Assembly: GCA_903813345.2 (NCBI GenBank)
Contig: CAIIXF020000010.1
Span: 7,801,169 to 7,865,168, forward strand
DNA from: Owenia fusiformis
Taxonomy: Eukaryota > Annelida > Polychaeta > Sabellida > Oweniidae
DNA length: 64,000 nucleotides
Direction of reading: 5' to 3'
Shown: positions 24,801 through 37,842 of the stretch, one piece after another
Position numbering within the stretch: position 1 is the first letter of the stretch
How the letters are laid out: each line of letters starts with the position of its first letter
Notes under the pieces: generated by a model
Database searches by the model: none
Seen by the model: only the letters and a program-made list of their open reading frames with translations
Told to the model about the DNA's origin: nothing
Made by a program: the position numbers and the translations under genes

Positions 24801-27800
24801 ATTGTGATGAAATGTTGAAATGACATTGACCCATTTTTTGTTTTTGAATTATTTTGTGAAAGTGGGGAATTACCTCAAAAGTTCATATTTACTCCAACTT
24901 CATCTGACATGGCCTATTTGCTTTGATTCCCTTTGCAGATCTCTCATCTATAAATATTTACTGTCCTATCCATAGTGTCAAAATTAAACTCTTTTTATTG
25001 AAAACATGATTCTGTAGAAGTGGTTCAAAATCAATTGTGTCAACAGTTCTGGGGAAACAAGGTGAATTTTGATAGGAAATAGAAGGTAATCGAAGATTTT
25101 TTCAGTGGAAAATAGCAGAAAATCAAAAAATGGTTTTACAGGGAAGGGATGTTGTATTTCAACTTTTTCCATGACTATCAACAATGGACACAATCCCTTA
25201 AGATATTTTCAACCAATCAAAGTTCTTAGTTTGATGTTTTATTGCAGGCAATATGGAGAAGCGGTTCCTTTATTCTTGGTCATATTTTAGAAACAGCCTT
25301 TAAAGATCAGCATTATGTGGAGTTATGTTGCTTCCCCCCTCCCAGTGGTGAGTACACATGTCCATACAATTACACTGTAAGAACACTCCAGTACTGCACT
25401 GCATGAAACTCATTGAATACTCACATTCACACAAATAAGACTGGCACAAGGCATATACTATTCTAGTAGTCACTGAAAGCTTACTTTTAAATAACTTGCA
25501 TACAATAAACAGTCATAAACATACATTTTGCTTATAAACTCTAGGATGATTTATGTATTATCAAAATGTTATTTAAAGATTTTTAAAGATGAATAAATAC
25601 CATTTAATCTTGAAGTTAAGGAAATACATAGAGGATAAATATTTTCTATTGCATTTGTAATACACGGTGACACAAAAAAATTGGGATTCACTATATCTTT
25701 GCATTGCTTATGTCATAAGGTCATAAGAAAGTTCATTTAAATTTATTTTGCAGTTAAAAGTGGCAGCTTTATATATGATGTGGATCTAAAAATGCCAAAT
25801 TGGAAACCAACCAAGGTAAATATATTTACAGCCTAATAAATTAGTTTATAAAAATATATGGATTATGTTAATGAGGTGAACACTGAAAAAACAAAAGTGA
25901 CAAGCTAGTAATAATATAATAACGATAATATGGATTGCAAAAAACAATTAAAGGTAATAAGCTCTCTAATCACAAGTAGATGAGGCATTTATTTATTAAG
26001 TTTTCTTGAGGGAACTTCATGTGACACATGAAAATTTCACAAGATCATGGTTTAGGGTATGTAGGAATTCATTGATGTTTGTTTGTGTAGAGTTATCACA
26101 GGAAATTAGTGAAATTAACAGCCTCTTTATTTCAATATTAACAATTAAGGTAACCCTGAATGGATAAAATAACAAACTCAATGATTCACTTCAAAAACTT
26201 GCAACGGTGTGTTTTTGTTGCAAAATTATAGTAAACTCAGGTCTTTTGATGTTATTGCATACCCTCCTCAAGATTGGGGTGTTAACTGAATGTTTGAATC
26301 ATTAAAAGTCATGTATATTTTGACAAGATACATACATTGATACATGGTATACTTGACTGACATTAAATAAAAATATGATTACTAGAATAGTAGTTTATTA
26401 TACATCCTCGCATATACAGTACATAACAGGCTGATAAAAAGAATGGCACCCTATATATTTGTTTCATTTTGCAAGAAGTATTTTCCATATACCATGTAAA
26501 ATGGTATTATGTTTTGATTATTGTTGCACACATATAGAAAACTGGTATTAATGAAGTAAACACTACAATTGAACCAAAAACAGAAATAGATGACAGTGAA
26601 AATCTACTGTTTTCATAACTCATCAAAGAATCTGATAATACATAGCCAAAGGTTATTTGGAATGTCATTTTCGTTTTATTTAACCTTGAAGTGTCATTAC
26701 CATTAATTTCACTCTAAATAACTAAAAATAGAGCTGTCAATCAAATCTTGAAATATATCAGGTCTAAAAGAAGTGATGTTTACTTATGAGTACATTCAAA
26801 TATCTGCATTGTTGAGAATTGTATCAGTGTCTGCTTAATTTAAAACACATGTACACACATCTAAGTTACTGGTCCTATTTGCATTGTTCTCATGACATAT
26901 GGCATTGAGCATTTTAAAATAGCACTCTAATAAATTATAGAGTAAATAGAAAACAACATACAGTTTAATTTTTCAATGAGTAGAAAGTAAAGAGTAGATT
27001 AAATGTGTAATCTAACAGTCTGTTCATATAGCAGAGTGGTAGATCATGCACCTGTTATTAACTGGGAAGTAATAGTATCATGGTATAAATTAGTTTTAAT
27101 CAGATAAGTTCTCAAGAGCTGAAACCAAATTATAATCATTGTCAGAAGTTTTGAACTTATAGTGCAGAATTTTTTGAAACAGATTTCATAGAATTTTACT
27201 GTAAAATGATGTATTTCAAATATATACTGCCTACCTACATTGATGGTGGTAAACCAAAAATTTGAGGAAAAATAGATGTATCATTTGAATATGTGTGTTA
27301 AATAAATTCCATATTTTTCACGACAAAATTCTAATGGATTTTCATGCTGATGGTGTTAGTTTCTTTTGTCCAATCAAATCTGGTTTTCCAAAAATAATTT
27401 TTCTCATAACTTCCCCTAGTGTTGTATCAAGATGAGCTATTTCCATTGGGGATGTTGGTAAATAACCTTCACGTGCAGCTGGGTCCCGCCACCATACATG
27501 AATTGCGTAGTTATCAGTCCAGTTATAATGATATCTAAATAGTAACTTTGCATGTAGAAAATTTGGCTTAATGAGTGATTTCTGTTCTATGTGTACAAGG
27601 TGCGGATAAATTTTTGCTAGTTTGTTTGGAATTTCAACTGAATGTTTCCCCCATTCATTTGTGGTGTAGGTATGGTAACCCTCGAGAATGAGGCGGAGAA
27701 AAGGAGCACCCTTCTTAGCGAGTATTATTCCATTGGCTAATGTATACTCAGTCTCTTGACCCATTGTGACATCATATTTACGTAATGGGTCAAATGATTT

Positions 27801-30800
27801 CAGAACCAAAACATCTGTGTCAAGGTAGATGCCACCATGATCTGAAACATAATTTGTATCCAGTTTCATCAAAAATATTCATGTAAAGACAATTCGATAT
27901 ATTCTTATTCTTTGATGCATTAATTGTTGTTTTATTTCTTTTTGAGTTGGAATTAGTATAAATAAAATTTTAATGAGGTGACACATTTTAATCAAAGCAT
28001 ACAACCCATACCTTGGAGAATCATGAGGCGTAATATATCAGCAGAATGTTCCACATGTACTAGTTTCTTTCCATACACCCTCAATGGCTTTAGTGTATGG
28101 ACAAAGCGTACACGCTTTGTGTTCCTTAAAACAAAATTCCACCATTTCCCAGAGGGCACAGTATCACCATGAAAAATAATCTCAAAGGGATTGATGAATC
28201 TGTATGCGCTGTAAACTGATAATGCATTGAGAAATTCAAAGTTTCGTTTCCCAAACCAGATATAGTGTACAACATTGGGTACGCTTGTAGGGTTCTCCCT
28301 TTCAATGTAAAAATGCCTTGAGCTAATGTCCCGTGAAAAGTTTATTTCAGTTTTGTCATTTTGAGTATTAGTGCCTTTGTTTGCACTGTTGTTACTTTGA
28401 GTGGCACTATTGTTACTCTGATTGGTACTATTTCTACTTTGACTGCTATTAATCCAAATTGCACCATCAGTGGTACAATTGTTCCTCAGGTTAGTACTGT
28501 TGTCTCTAAGATTGGTTCTGTTGTAATTCCAACTGGTACTTTTGTAGTTTTGATATGCTTGATCTCTATAATTGTTGAAACATTTTATCGAAATATCGCT
28601 CTTATCCCATAATATTTTTGTGGAATCATTCTTAAATAGTTGATCAATCCATAATGTCAGAACAATTCCAGAGAACGACAGAAATAAAAATACTTTTAGT
28701 TTCTGCATATTTCGTTTTTTAAGAAAAAGCAAAAGTGTTGAAAATTGCTTCTCATGTGTACTTTGTGATAGTTGCTAAGTTGCTGTTTGATTGTCTTGTC
28801 ATTGACCCATTATAAATTTGACAAAACACACTGGTTTTTTGAAAGATGTAACATCAATTTTACCCTTGAAGAATTGAAGTGCATTATGTATCCTCCTCCT
28901 TCATTAACTAATAGCTCCTAGTAGATAAAGCTTAGGTACATTTCTATAACAATAAATGTGACATCAAAACCTTTCATTGTTTGTATCATCAATTAAAGTG
29001 TTACTAGTATTAGTAGATAATCTTTACAACCCTAAACCAATGATTTGCAACAAATATATTGATTTAGGTTGAAATTGACACCTTACAATGTACACATGAA
29101 CCTAAAAGCTAGATTTTAGAGTGCAAAGTAAATACTTATTTAATTGATTTGTTAGATGACAAATAAAGGTGCTAATGGGGTGTGCTATAAAATATAAAAA
29201 CACTTCAATACAGGGTTGAAAATGACATGTCCAGTGATAGACTGGGAAGACTACACCTCCACTGTAAGAGGTACACTGGGAAGATTGTATACCTCCACTG
29301 TAAGAGGTACACTGGGAAGATTGTATACCTCCACTGTAAGAGGTACACTGGGAAGATTGTAAACCTCCACTGTAAGAGGTACACTGGGAAGATTGTATAC
29401 CTCCACTGTAAGAGGTACACTGGGAAGACTACACCTCCACTGTAAGAGGTACACTGGGAAGACTCTTTCTTCACTATAATCCTAAATTTTCAGTTTTACT
29501 AAGATTCCATGATGTGAGCAAAACTGACTCTGAGGTTAACTGTGAATGAAAAGTTGGTGAAATCTAAGTACGAAAATAGGTTACTAGGTAATTTGTATAC
29601 CTCCACTGTTGACTGGGATTTCACTGTTTCACCAACTGATGGCACATAAATGTGATCATCTAGTGAAAATTAGAAATTTGGTACCTCATTTTCTTTTCAC
29701 TAATTTCACTAATTTTTAGAGTCCTCAAAAAATAAAATTATGAAAAAATAAGTATTACAAGAGCTGGACAGTCGTGAATTTATTTTACGCTACGGATCAT
29801 TTACAGTTTACATTTTTTAGAATGTTGATAATATTCTTGTCCTATAGATGGAGCTCAATGTACTATCAAGACTTGGAGGACGCTTGCAGTATGAAGATCT
29901 CAGATTTGAAAGGCTGGAAGTAGACGCATCAATCGCTCAGAAAATGTTCGAAGATAACAGGTAAAAAGTGAACATATTTGGCACAATGTTTACAATAACT
30001 AAATTATAATACAATAATGTTTATTATAATTTAAAAATAGGAAAACAGGTAAATTGTAGCATAAATTCTGCAATATGATTGATGCAATATGTAATTAAGT
30101 TAAAATTAAGTTTAATGAATTCTTCTAGTTATGACATTGTGACTTAATTCTAATAATTTTTTGGGTAGATTCAAAAAAGTCCAGGTGGAGCAGATTGCCG
30201 CAAAGTCAGACTCTGGTTCTTCCATTACGCTATATCGTATGGGGGATCATATAGACATGACAGGGGGCCCTCTCATAAGCCATACTGGTCAGATCAACAG
30301 GTTTGCAGTAACAGGGATACATGAGATTGAGAGTCCTGATTATGGAGCACTACAGAGGGTCCAAGGCATCATAATACCAGCTAATCTCAGTGTAAGATAT
30401 GTTGAGGTTATACCTAGGGAATGATTGTACAATACTAGAATAGTAGGTGTTCTGAGGGAAGATATATCATCTTGAAGGATGAAGCTAGAATACAATTCCA
30501 ATACGTGGAGCTTTTTTAAACCATGGTCACTACTATAATATTCTAAATAAACATTAAGGCACTGATAAAAGGATAAATAAAAATGTTTTATTTTTCTTTA
30601 ATTTAAAAAAACATCACACAATTTCTTTCCTCACCTTGCTCTCTGATGACAAAACAAATGAATTTCCAGAAGATCTTGATGTAACCTCTGATAGATTATT
30701 TATCTAGATAAAAGTTACGTGAGTTTGTACTTTGTTCTATGTTGCAGATTCACTACTGGACATTTGAGTGGCTAGCAGAAAGAGCAGCACAGTTTGTAAG

Positions 30801-31281
30801 TATCTGTTAAGTCAGGGGCACCTTGAGATCAGATTCAATCAAATGCCCAGTGTGTACATATAGGTTACTTATTTGAAGAAATTGAGCATGTATGCTCTTA
30901 ATAGGATAGGAAGAGCTCCATATTCAGTCCACACCATTAACTAAATGTAAAAACATAAAAGAAGATGAAGCATAGCATAATCCAAGGCATCCATCATTTT
31001 AATTTATTTGATTTTGAACATTTACTGCTCATACCTCTGATGCTTTCTGAAAAGGGTCTGAAAAAGACTTCCCTACATTTTTGCTTACAAAACAACCTTG
31101 AACAATCCAGCCACAAAATAAAATTCATAATATGTAGAATTAAATACAACTCATTAGAGACACCTAAATATTATTTGTGTGATTTCAGAATGCGGCAGGT
31201 ATCCCTACCAAGACTGGTTATAACACATACAAGGCAAACAAAGAAGACAAAATACATGAGGATTTAGACTTGGGAGGATAA
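21859..31281 (+). CDS. MRPL39: Mitochondrial large-subunit ribosomal protein mL39
   Basis: Nine exons: 21859-21916, 23842-24042, 24528-24667, 25248-25347, 25754-25815, 29848-29960, 30169-30391, 30748-30795, 31189-31281. They join in phase to 345 residues and a TAA, about the length of vertebrate MRPL39. Family landmarks are IFNKEKERQLSLI, TLIMNKDLSTPFNCAM, LALVNGKPWDMHRPL, IWRSGSF, ETAFKDQHYVEL, SGSFIYDVDL, ITLYRMGDHIDMTGGPLI and IHYWTFEWL. The first 20 or so residues are basic with few acidic residues, as in a mitochondrial targeting sequence. mL39 is a component of the mitoribosome large subunit, related to the TGS/threonyl-tRNA synthetase N-terminal fold, without known catalysis. Intron 1 is full of MITEs, and intron 5 (4 kb) contains an antisense glycosyltransferase gene and a minisatellite. 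Confidence 0.95.
22298..22799. mobile_element. MITE with 7-bp target-site duplication
   Basis: The ends begin CATGGGCTTTCAACTAGAAG and match in inverted orientation for about 30 bp. GTTGAAT lies directly outside both ends (22291-22297 and 22800-22806). The interior is AT-rich and non-coding. It lies in MRPL39 intron 1. Confidence 0.85.
22816..23032. mobile_element. 217-bp MITE with 8-bp target-site duplication
   Basis: The inverted ends share TGGGTTTATCGGCAGAACGA and continue for about 30 bp. The 8-bp direct repeat TACAATTG flanks it at 22808-22815 and 23033-23040. An 8-bp duplication fits hAT or P superfamily elements. It abuts the preceding MITE with one base between their duplications. 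Confidence 0.87.
23206..23348. repeat. Near-perfect fold-back element
   Basis: Two arms of about 45-50 bp, starting CACAGGAACCTGTATCAACA, are inverted around a loop of roughly 40 bp. The RNA would form a long hairpin. It is probably a palindromic MITE; no target-site duplication is evident. Confidence 0.8.
23406..23588. repeat. Imperfect inverted repeat, probable old MITE
   Basis: GTTAGGTACTGGTTCAACGA at the left and GTTAGGTACTGTTGG read from the right end on the other strand start arms of about 55 bp. Mismatches indicate age. Confidence 0.55.
27342..28732 (-). CDS. Type II membrane DXD glycosyltransferase, nested antisense in MRPL39 intron 5
   Basis: Two exons on the minus strand (28732-28012 and 27841-27342) splice at CAAG/GTATGG and TTTCAG, giving 406 residues. 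Order: a short basic N-terminus; a single hydrophobic anchor (about residues 14-29); a Ser/Thr/Asn stem with many NxS/T sequons (about 50-130); then a catalytic domain with VVHYIWFGKR, EHSADILRLMI, and GGIYLDTDV carrying the DXD motif (Asp248, Asp250), which in this fold binds metal and nucleotide sugar. It ends with NYAIHVWWR. This matches the Gly_transf_sug family (capsular/alpha-1,4-transferase type), usually Golgi-located. Donor and acceptor sugars cannot be told. The splice joins the LMILQ of exon 1 to DHGGIY, so an ATG-started frame over exon 2 alone is an artefact. An in-frame Met9 is an alternative start. Confidence 0.88.
29240..29465. repeat. 36-bp minisatellite
   Basis: About six copies of a 36-bp unit (CCTCCACTGTAAGAGGTACA then CTGGGAAGATTGTATA), two shortened. 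Because 36 is a multiple of three, both strands read open without being genes. It lies in MRPL39 intron 5, upstream of exon 6. Confidence 0.9.
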
Positions 31282-31324
31282 CAGTATAAGATGTATATTA
31301 ACAATGTATAATTATAAATGGAGG

Positions 31325-31344
31325 AATAAAGAGGATACAATAAA
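31325..31344 (+). terminator. MRPL39 poly(A) signals
   Basis: Two AATAAA hexamers (31325-31330 and 31339-31344) lie 44 and 58 bp after the TAA stop. The 3' UTR would be short. Confidence 0.65.
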
Positions 31345-31989
31345 GGAGGATTAATAATTCACAATGAGGATTAACTATTTCTGAAGATTTTAAAATGTGA
31401 TCTTGCAATCCAAGTGAGATATATCAATTTAAGAGCAGGCCAACATGCCAAAAATGGGAGATTCAGCATCCATCCTTTGAGCCTTGATCTTATAGAGATA
31501 AAAAATATGAATTTATCGATTCATTAGGCTCAAGATGTTGGTAAAAACTGTTTTAATTGTGATGTTAGACTGAAATAAATTAGATAAAAATAAATTTGGA
31601 TTAGTCTATTTCTTAAAACTGTAATAGTCTTTATCCTTATTAACAGTTATATCTCAAGTAACTGGTTCCAAATGTTTGAAAATAATGAATTTGGTTTTAC
31701 ATTGAAACCAGGGATTCAATTCAAAAATGTACATATTCCGATGGTTAATATACTATACCTTTTCCCTAGCTTAAGTGAAAACGACATGCAAAATGTCATA
31801 ATCTGTTGTTTGTTATTGATGTCGAATGCTGAACACTGTCCACAAAAAAGGTTGGAAGCTATAACAATATGATGGTGGTATAAAAAACTTTGCATTGATA
31901 TTTAGCTTGCCCCTTTAAGTAAGAACAAACAAGTATTTTTTAGTGCACATCATTTATTTTACCAAGTTAAAGATTCTCGCAATCTTTAT

Positions 31990-32030
31990 CCAATCAGCGT
32001 TTGCGAGTGTGTCGGCTCACGTATAAAAGG
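31990..32030 (+). promoter_or_regulatory. Orphan CCAAT plus TATA core promoter
   Basis: CCAATCAGCG (31990-31999) is an NF-Y-type CCAAT box, and TATAAAAGG (32022-32030) is a near-consensus TATA box about 30 bp later. Transcription would be expected to start near 32055. Downstream there is only a short frame from ATG at 32051 and no recognisable gene. Confidence 0.4.
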
Positions 32031-35000
32031 CGAATCCATCTCAAATCCATGCAGGGGTGTATGAGGTACTCGAATAGGAGAGCTCGTGAAATCTGAATTT
32101 ATATGCACATGGTCAATGTTTACACATGTTTGGAGTTATTGAAGAAAATGTGATATGGGTGTGGTTCCGAATTTGAAGTCATTGCTGGAAAATATGATTT
32201 TAATACGTGAAATTATATCTATAAATACAGCACTAAAAATAACAGCACACATGAAGTACATGTATGATTGTGTCCAGAAATGTTTGAAACCCTTACAGAA
32301 AATTCTGTCTGCATTTTGTCACCATTGCTCTTTCTTCCCGCATTCTAGTGCTGTTTGAATGAATATATCAATAAATGTATTTCTAACTAAAATATATCAC
32401 ATTTTTTGTGAAACCACAAACATTTAGATCATAAAAAAATATTCAATACTTGAGTGAGCACGATATGCAAGGGTTACTAAGTTGACACAGTAAATGACCA
32501 CTGATATTGTGTTAGCAAATATGTATTAGCAGAATACGCTGTGTGCATGGACTAACACCCCTCACTTTCATATTGAAGTGACTAATTGGTTTATGTTTAC
32601 GTTTTAATGTGTTTTGGGTTCCTTGTTACAGCAAGGGGGGGGGGCAGTAAAGTAGACTAACATGTTTGCATGGCAAATTTTGATCGAATATGTGAGACAC
32701 TTTAATATGGAAAAGCTTCAAACCTCAACTCGTAGTTATGAAGGTAAAGGTATACTGTTCAACCAGTTCACTTTCATCTAGATTCAATAAAAAATCCTTC
32801 TAGATCAAACACAATCGTAAATTTTGTTTTTGTTCTGTCAAAAATTGTCTGATCAATTGCTCCACATTTTCATTAGTTCTTCGGACTTGTTTTTCCATGT
32901 GTATTTTGAAGTCCTCTTTTACTCCTTTTTGTTGGCCTCTTGTGACTGTCCTTTGTCTGGAAATGAAAGATAAGATTGTGACTATTATCCTGCTTAGCTC
33001 TTCTCAGTTTACCATTGAATATACCCCATATACTATTCTTTCAATATCAAATGCAGTCAAGTGCTCAACATTGCTAAAAGAAAATGGAGATTCATATGAA
33101 GAGATCATTCCTTTATTTTTTTATTCTTGGCTCAACATGTAATAGAAAAATCATGAGTAAGAAAATGAAATGATTATGAAATTAGCTGTCGTGCATTATG
33201 TAAGAGGTTTAGTCTATCGAAAGATGGTGCTTATACTCACGGAATTGCTGTCTGCACATTAACAGGAAGTACATTCAAGTTCACCTTGCCGCCATCTTGG
33301 GTTTTCAGCCAAGTGAACTCTTCTAGCATATCAATATCTTGTTGCCAGTTAAGAAAAATACATTTTTATACAATTTCTATACAATTATATTAAGAAATTG
33401 CCAAGAAAGTACATTGTAAAAAGATTACCGTGGTTAATGAATAAACATTAACACCAAATGTAATAAAAATTCACTCTGATGTATGATAAATATATAATGT
33501 TTGACTGTGTTGTAGATCTGCTTGCCCCCAGTTTAGAAAAATAGTTTGCGATTATATTTTAAATTCAGTCATTCCTGAGTTACCCATGTCTGTAATTTAT
33601 AATTCTTTCATATTTTCAATTTTTAGTTTTCAACTTTTTAAGTGGTGAACTATTATCTCAGACTTTTTGTGTAGATGGCATTTATTTTCTTCAATGCGGC
33701 ATCTATAACAAATTATGGCATTTATTACAAATGGCAGGTGGTGACATTTTGCAGATAAATGCCTTGTTGTGTAAGATCCACCTGTCACACCCAAGTTAGA
33801 GTGACTTGTATAATGAGAGTATGTAACATAACAACTTGCATAAAAGTCATTAGCTTGGAGTTATTTCCATTACTCCAATACCTACTTTAATTTGTCCAAT
33901 CTGAACACCTCTTCTTTATATACAATACACTGCTAATTTGCTAATATAAGAATGAATATGGAAACAGGAGTTCCGGATTTCAATCATAACATTTATTTTC
34001 ACTGACTAATTGTTGTTTATTGTTTCAGGTATGCTAATCATCAATCACCAATTTCATTCACAAATTGCTTTAGAGACCTTCCAGATGACTTTAAAACTTT
34101 AACAATATACTAATCATGCCACCTATTGGTGATAAGCATGCCTTTCTTAGGGTTTCACAGGAGAAATAGGATTATCTTATTGCTTAAGGTTCATAAACTT
34201 CTTACAATGCTGTATAATTCAGTGGCTTGGCCAGGAAGAAAACGATGAGCCGAAAAATATTTCCAAACCTGTTTAAAAAAGCAATGAGGCAGTGAGCCTC
34301 ATCCTGGCTTCACTACAGCATTTCCATTATTTAGATTAAAAAATGGTGGCTATGTAACTCAGACAGAAATACTTATGTACATTATGATGGCAATGGAAGA
34401 ACACAATGATAAACCTTTACATGATGAGATTATGCACAATTGAATCAAAAATTCATGACAATTAATTTACAACTCAGCACTGATTGATCTAGACAAATTT
34501 TCTCAACGGATGTGAAAAAAGTGACGAGGCTTGCCTTGTCTGCCTCATCCTGTCTACGCTAGAGCAATTACTTTCTTTGACCTTGCAATATTTTCAATGT
34601 CTTCAGAATATACCAGCAATTCATGATTAGTTTAAAACAGGGAAAATGCTTTTGAATTGCCATTCATCAAATATCAATTGTAACCTTGCTTCAAGCCCTT
34701 GCAACCACTTCCCCCCATCCCAAGGGCTCCCAAGTAGATGGAGGGCCCAGGAGGGACTCCAGGCTTATGCAAGACTTATCAACAATTCAGCTTGATTATG
34801 TGCAATTTTCTTAGATGAAGAAATGAGAAGGATTTGATCTTACAGCACAAAGCCTATTTTACAGGAAGCGTGTTGTTTATTGTAACAACATATTAATAAT
34901 TCAATGGCAAAAACATGAAAGGTGCCCCAGGGGATGAACAGTATAGCTTGAAGGTGAGTCAAAAGAAGAATGATAAACAAGAATGAACAATTATTTTGGT

Positions 35001-35127
35001 AAAATTTGTGGATTCTTGAATGTTAAATGATTTTTGGATGAATATTTGAGTTACAGATAAAAACATTGGGTTGGAGATAAGAGATACAGAGTAGACAAGA
35101 TTGGAATGTTAGGCGGAACAACATGTA

Positions 35128-35332
35128 CAGGGTGTTTCATAATGTCCATCACCCACCAACTGCCAGCCCCACATGTTATATATCATATGAAAGCTCATTC
35201 AATTCTGGACTTTATGAAGCAACTTTGATAAAGATCAACAGTTTTTCTAGGATTGCATGTGGATTTGGAAACAGCCGTTATAAAACACCTCTTTTTAATT
35301 CTGTAATCCAAAGGAAAAAGAAGAACACCTTG
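35128..35332. mobile_element. 205-bp TA-flanked MITE (Tc1/mariner type)
   Basis: The ends CAGGGTGTTTC and GAACACCTTG read inverted, each next to TA. The left end resembles that of the larger element at 41571. The interior carries no transposase. Confidence 0.7.
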
Positions 35333-35681
35333 TACATTTTGGTTTTGTAACCACTTACATATCAATATTACCTAATATATAATTACTAAATGCATCATCA
35401 AAACTAATTTGCTTTTCACCAACACAATTAGTACACAATAGGTATAGAGTTACATATGAAGCATACATAAGTAAATAACAATTCATAAAGTTTCACTCTG
35501 TTAAACACTTCTTTATTTTTCCTACTCTACCTTCATATACCTTTACATTGAGAATACTCCCTTGATGTCAATGTATCACAATCCTTTCGAGTTTCATTAT
35601 TAATTTATCAACTCTTGTGTTTTACATTTGAAAACATGACAACTATTATGATACTCTAGTCACAGGTAAACTAGATTGCTT

Positions 35682-36440
35682 TATTGTTCAACAAGTACAT
35701 GTTACACATACTTACTTTCACTGTATTACAATAACTAGTATTACCTAGAAATGTGTGTTAATTACTTTTCAGGTTCTTGGAATTTATGTATTAATTGATA
35801 TAAGTTCTACTTATTATTCAACTATAATTATTCAACCTGTTCAATTTGCGAATACAATTATTAAAAAAATGACTAGTATTTTTCTCCAGGAAGATATCAT
35901 TCAACCTGTTTAATTCGCAAATACAATTTTAACAATGGAATTTATGTGATAATTGATATAAGTTCTACTTATTACTCAATCATAACTAGACAACAGCAAC
36001 ACCAAAGCGTAGCAAATCCCATCGAACAGCCATGGCTGGCATTTTTACAAACAAAGCAAATAGCAAAAATGGCAGCCATTTTTCAAAATGGCCACCTTCT
36101 ACCAAAAGTGTCACTAGACAGTGTGCCATGCTTATAGTATTCACATACCAAATATGAACAAAATCGCTCCGCTACTTTTCGAGTTATAGTAAAATATGTT
36201 AAAATGGTGGCCATTTTTCAAAATGGCTGGCTTCTACCAAAAGTGTCACAAGACAGTGTGCCATGCTTATAGTACACACATACCAAATATGAACAAAATC
36301 GCTCAACCAAAAGTGTCATAAGACAGTGTGCTATGGTTATAATATTCACATATCAAATATTATTGTTCAACAAGTACACGTTAATCATACTTACTTTCAC
36401 TTTATTACAATTACTCGTAATATGTTAGGTCATCTAGTAT
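35682..36440. repeat. Direct and tandem repeat cluster
   Basis: Three repeat layers: a segment of about 60 bp starting ATTGTTCAACAAGTACA at 35682 and again at 36362; a 158-bp tandem step sharing TTGATATAAGTTCTACTTAT at about 35796 and 35954; and a 135-bp unit (CTTCTACCAAAAGTGTCA) at 36096 and 36231 with a partial third copy near 36304. GGCxGCCATTTTTCAAAATGG motifs recur in it. Confidence 0.75.
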
Positions 36441-37036
36441 TTTATTTGAACTGATACCCTTCTAAGATATGAGATCTATTAAAAAAGGCGCATCATCACC
36501 AATGTGCAAAAGTCTATGTTTTTGCTATAAATTGGTCTACACAACCTGTAATAAATAGGTATAAGAGACGTTATTATCACAAAACTTATGTATCAGTATC
36601 ATATAAAAGTATCTACCTCCAAAGAGCTATGTGTAACTATTTTAAAGCCCCCATATAAAGTTTAAACTTCTCTGACTTATATTGTAGTCTTACCCAATGT
36701 AATCAAAGTGTCATATGTGAGACTTTTAATTTTAATTTCAAAAAGTGGTTTTGGAAGGCCTTTTTGCTCAAAAAATCATGAATTTCTTTAAAACTAACTT
36801 TTAGAGGTTACACATCTCTTTTAATAAGGGATAATTCATACCAATGCACTGCATTCATCCTCACATGTTTTTTGCCGAAAAAATTAAGAAAATCAGTTCA
36901 TAGATAGGCGAGAAGTGAACTCATCAATCCATGAAAATGGTTCAGAGAAAAATGCATTTCAAAATTTTAGTTCTCATAGAAGCCAATGGTACAATAGTAT
37001 CTAAAACATAATATATTCTTCATTTTAACCTGGTAA

Positions 37037-37842
37037 CCCTACTATCACACCAAACTAGTTCTCACTACATTCTCGAAAACGGGCTTCAACTGTGTACGAA
37101 CGGACTGGACGTACTAAGAACCGTTTGGGATCTAATTACAAACTTCATCGAACGTACTCGAACGGGTAGGTCCTCTAGAACTTAGACAATGCTCAAAATG
37201 TTTTCGTGGTCGTCACGTTCTACAATTAGAACGAGTGACAACGTACTAACAACGAGCTAGACGTACTACGAACGGAACCGTCGTACTTCATTCCTACTAG
37301 GGACGTTTTAACAACGAGTGGAACTGTCTGAGGACGTGTTGAGAACGAGGTAGAACTCATTGCAAACGGGTTTAAACTGATTAAGAACGTATGTAACACT
37401 GCTTATGAACGAGTTAGCAAAAATATAGCTATCACACCAAACAAGTTGCCACTGCGTTCTTCAAAACTGGTTCTAAACTGTGTGCGAACGGAATGAACGT
37501 AGCTGCAACTTTCTAAGGTCTATTTACGAACTTTATGAACGTTCTCAGATGGGAATGTGATTTTAGAATTTTGAATCGATTCAAAATTCAATTCCGACCA
37601 TACCGTTCTGTTATCAGGTCATGATGACCTTCTAGACTAAGGGACGCATTCTACGGCGTTGCACACCGACGTGGTGCGACCTGAACGAACTGCGAACGAG
37701 ATGGACGTATTGAAGACTGTTTAAGAACGAAGAAGCTAATTATTTCAGACATATTTCCCAACCACAGCCAGTTTGAGCCCGTTTTACGACGTTTTCGTAG
37801 GACTGGCAAGAACGGGTAAGAACAAGTTTGGTGTGATAGGGG
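37037..37842. mobile_element. AACG-motif-studded insertion element
   Basis: The terminal inverted repeats contain CTATCACACCAAAC (left, about 37042) and GTTTGGTGTGATAG (right, to about 37839), flanked by GGTAA and GGTTA. The same CTATCACACCAAAC recurs directly inside at about 37432. Copy B of the host element lacks the whole segment, so it is an insertion. The interior has about 20 AACG tetramers, mostly as GAACG or CAACG on the + strand, plus ACGTACTA motifs. No ORF is present. Confidence 0.75.

Noticed and set aside
27842-27872. Start of the glycosyltransferase at an ATG next to exon 2 (176-residue protein)
   Set aside because: The stretch is intron: removing it joins exon 1 in phase and restores LMILQ-DHGGIYLDTDV.
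29205-29474. Open frames on both strands over the 36-bp repeats
   Set aside because: A 36-bp period without stops opens both strands; there is no start context, family similarity or splice support.
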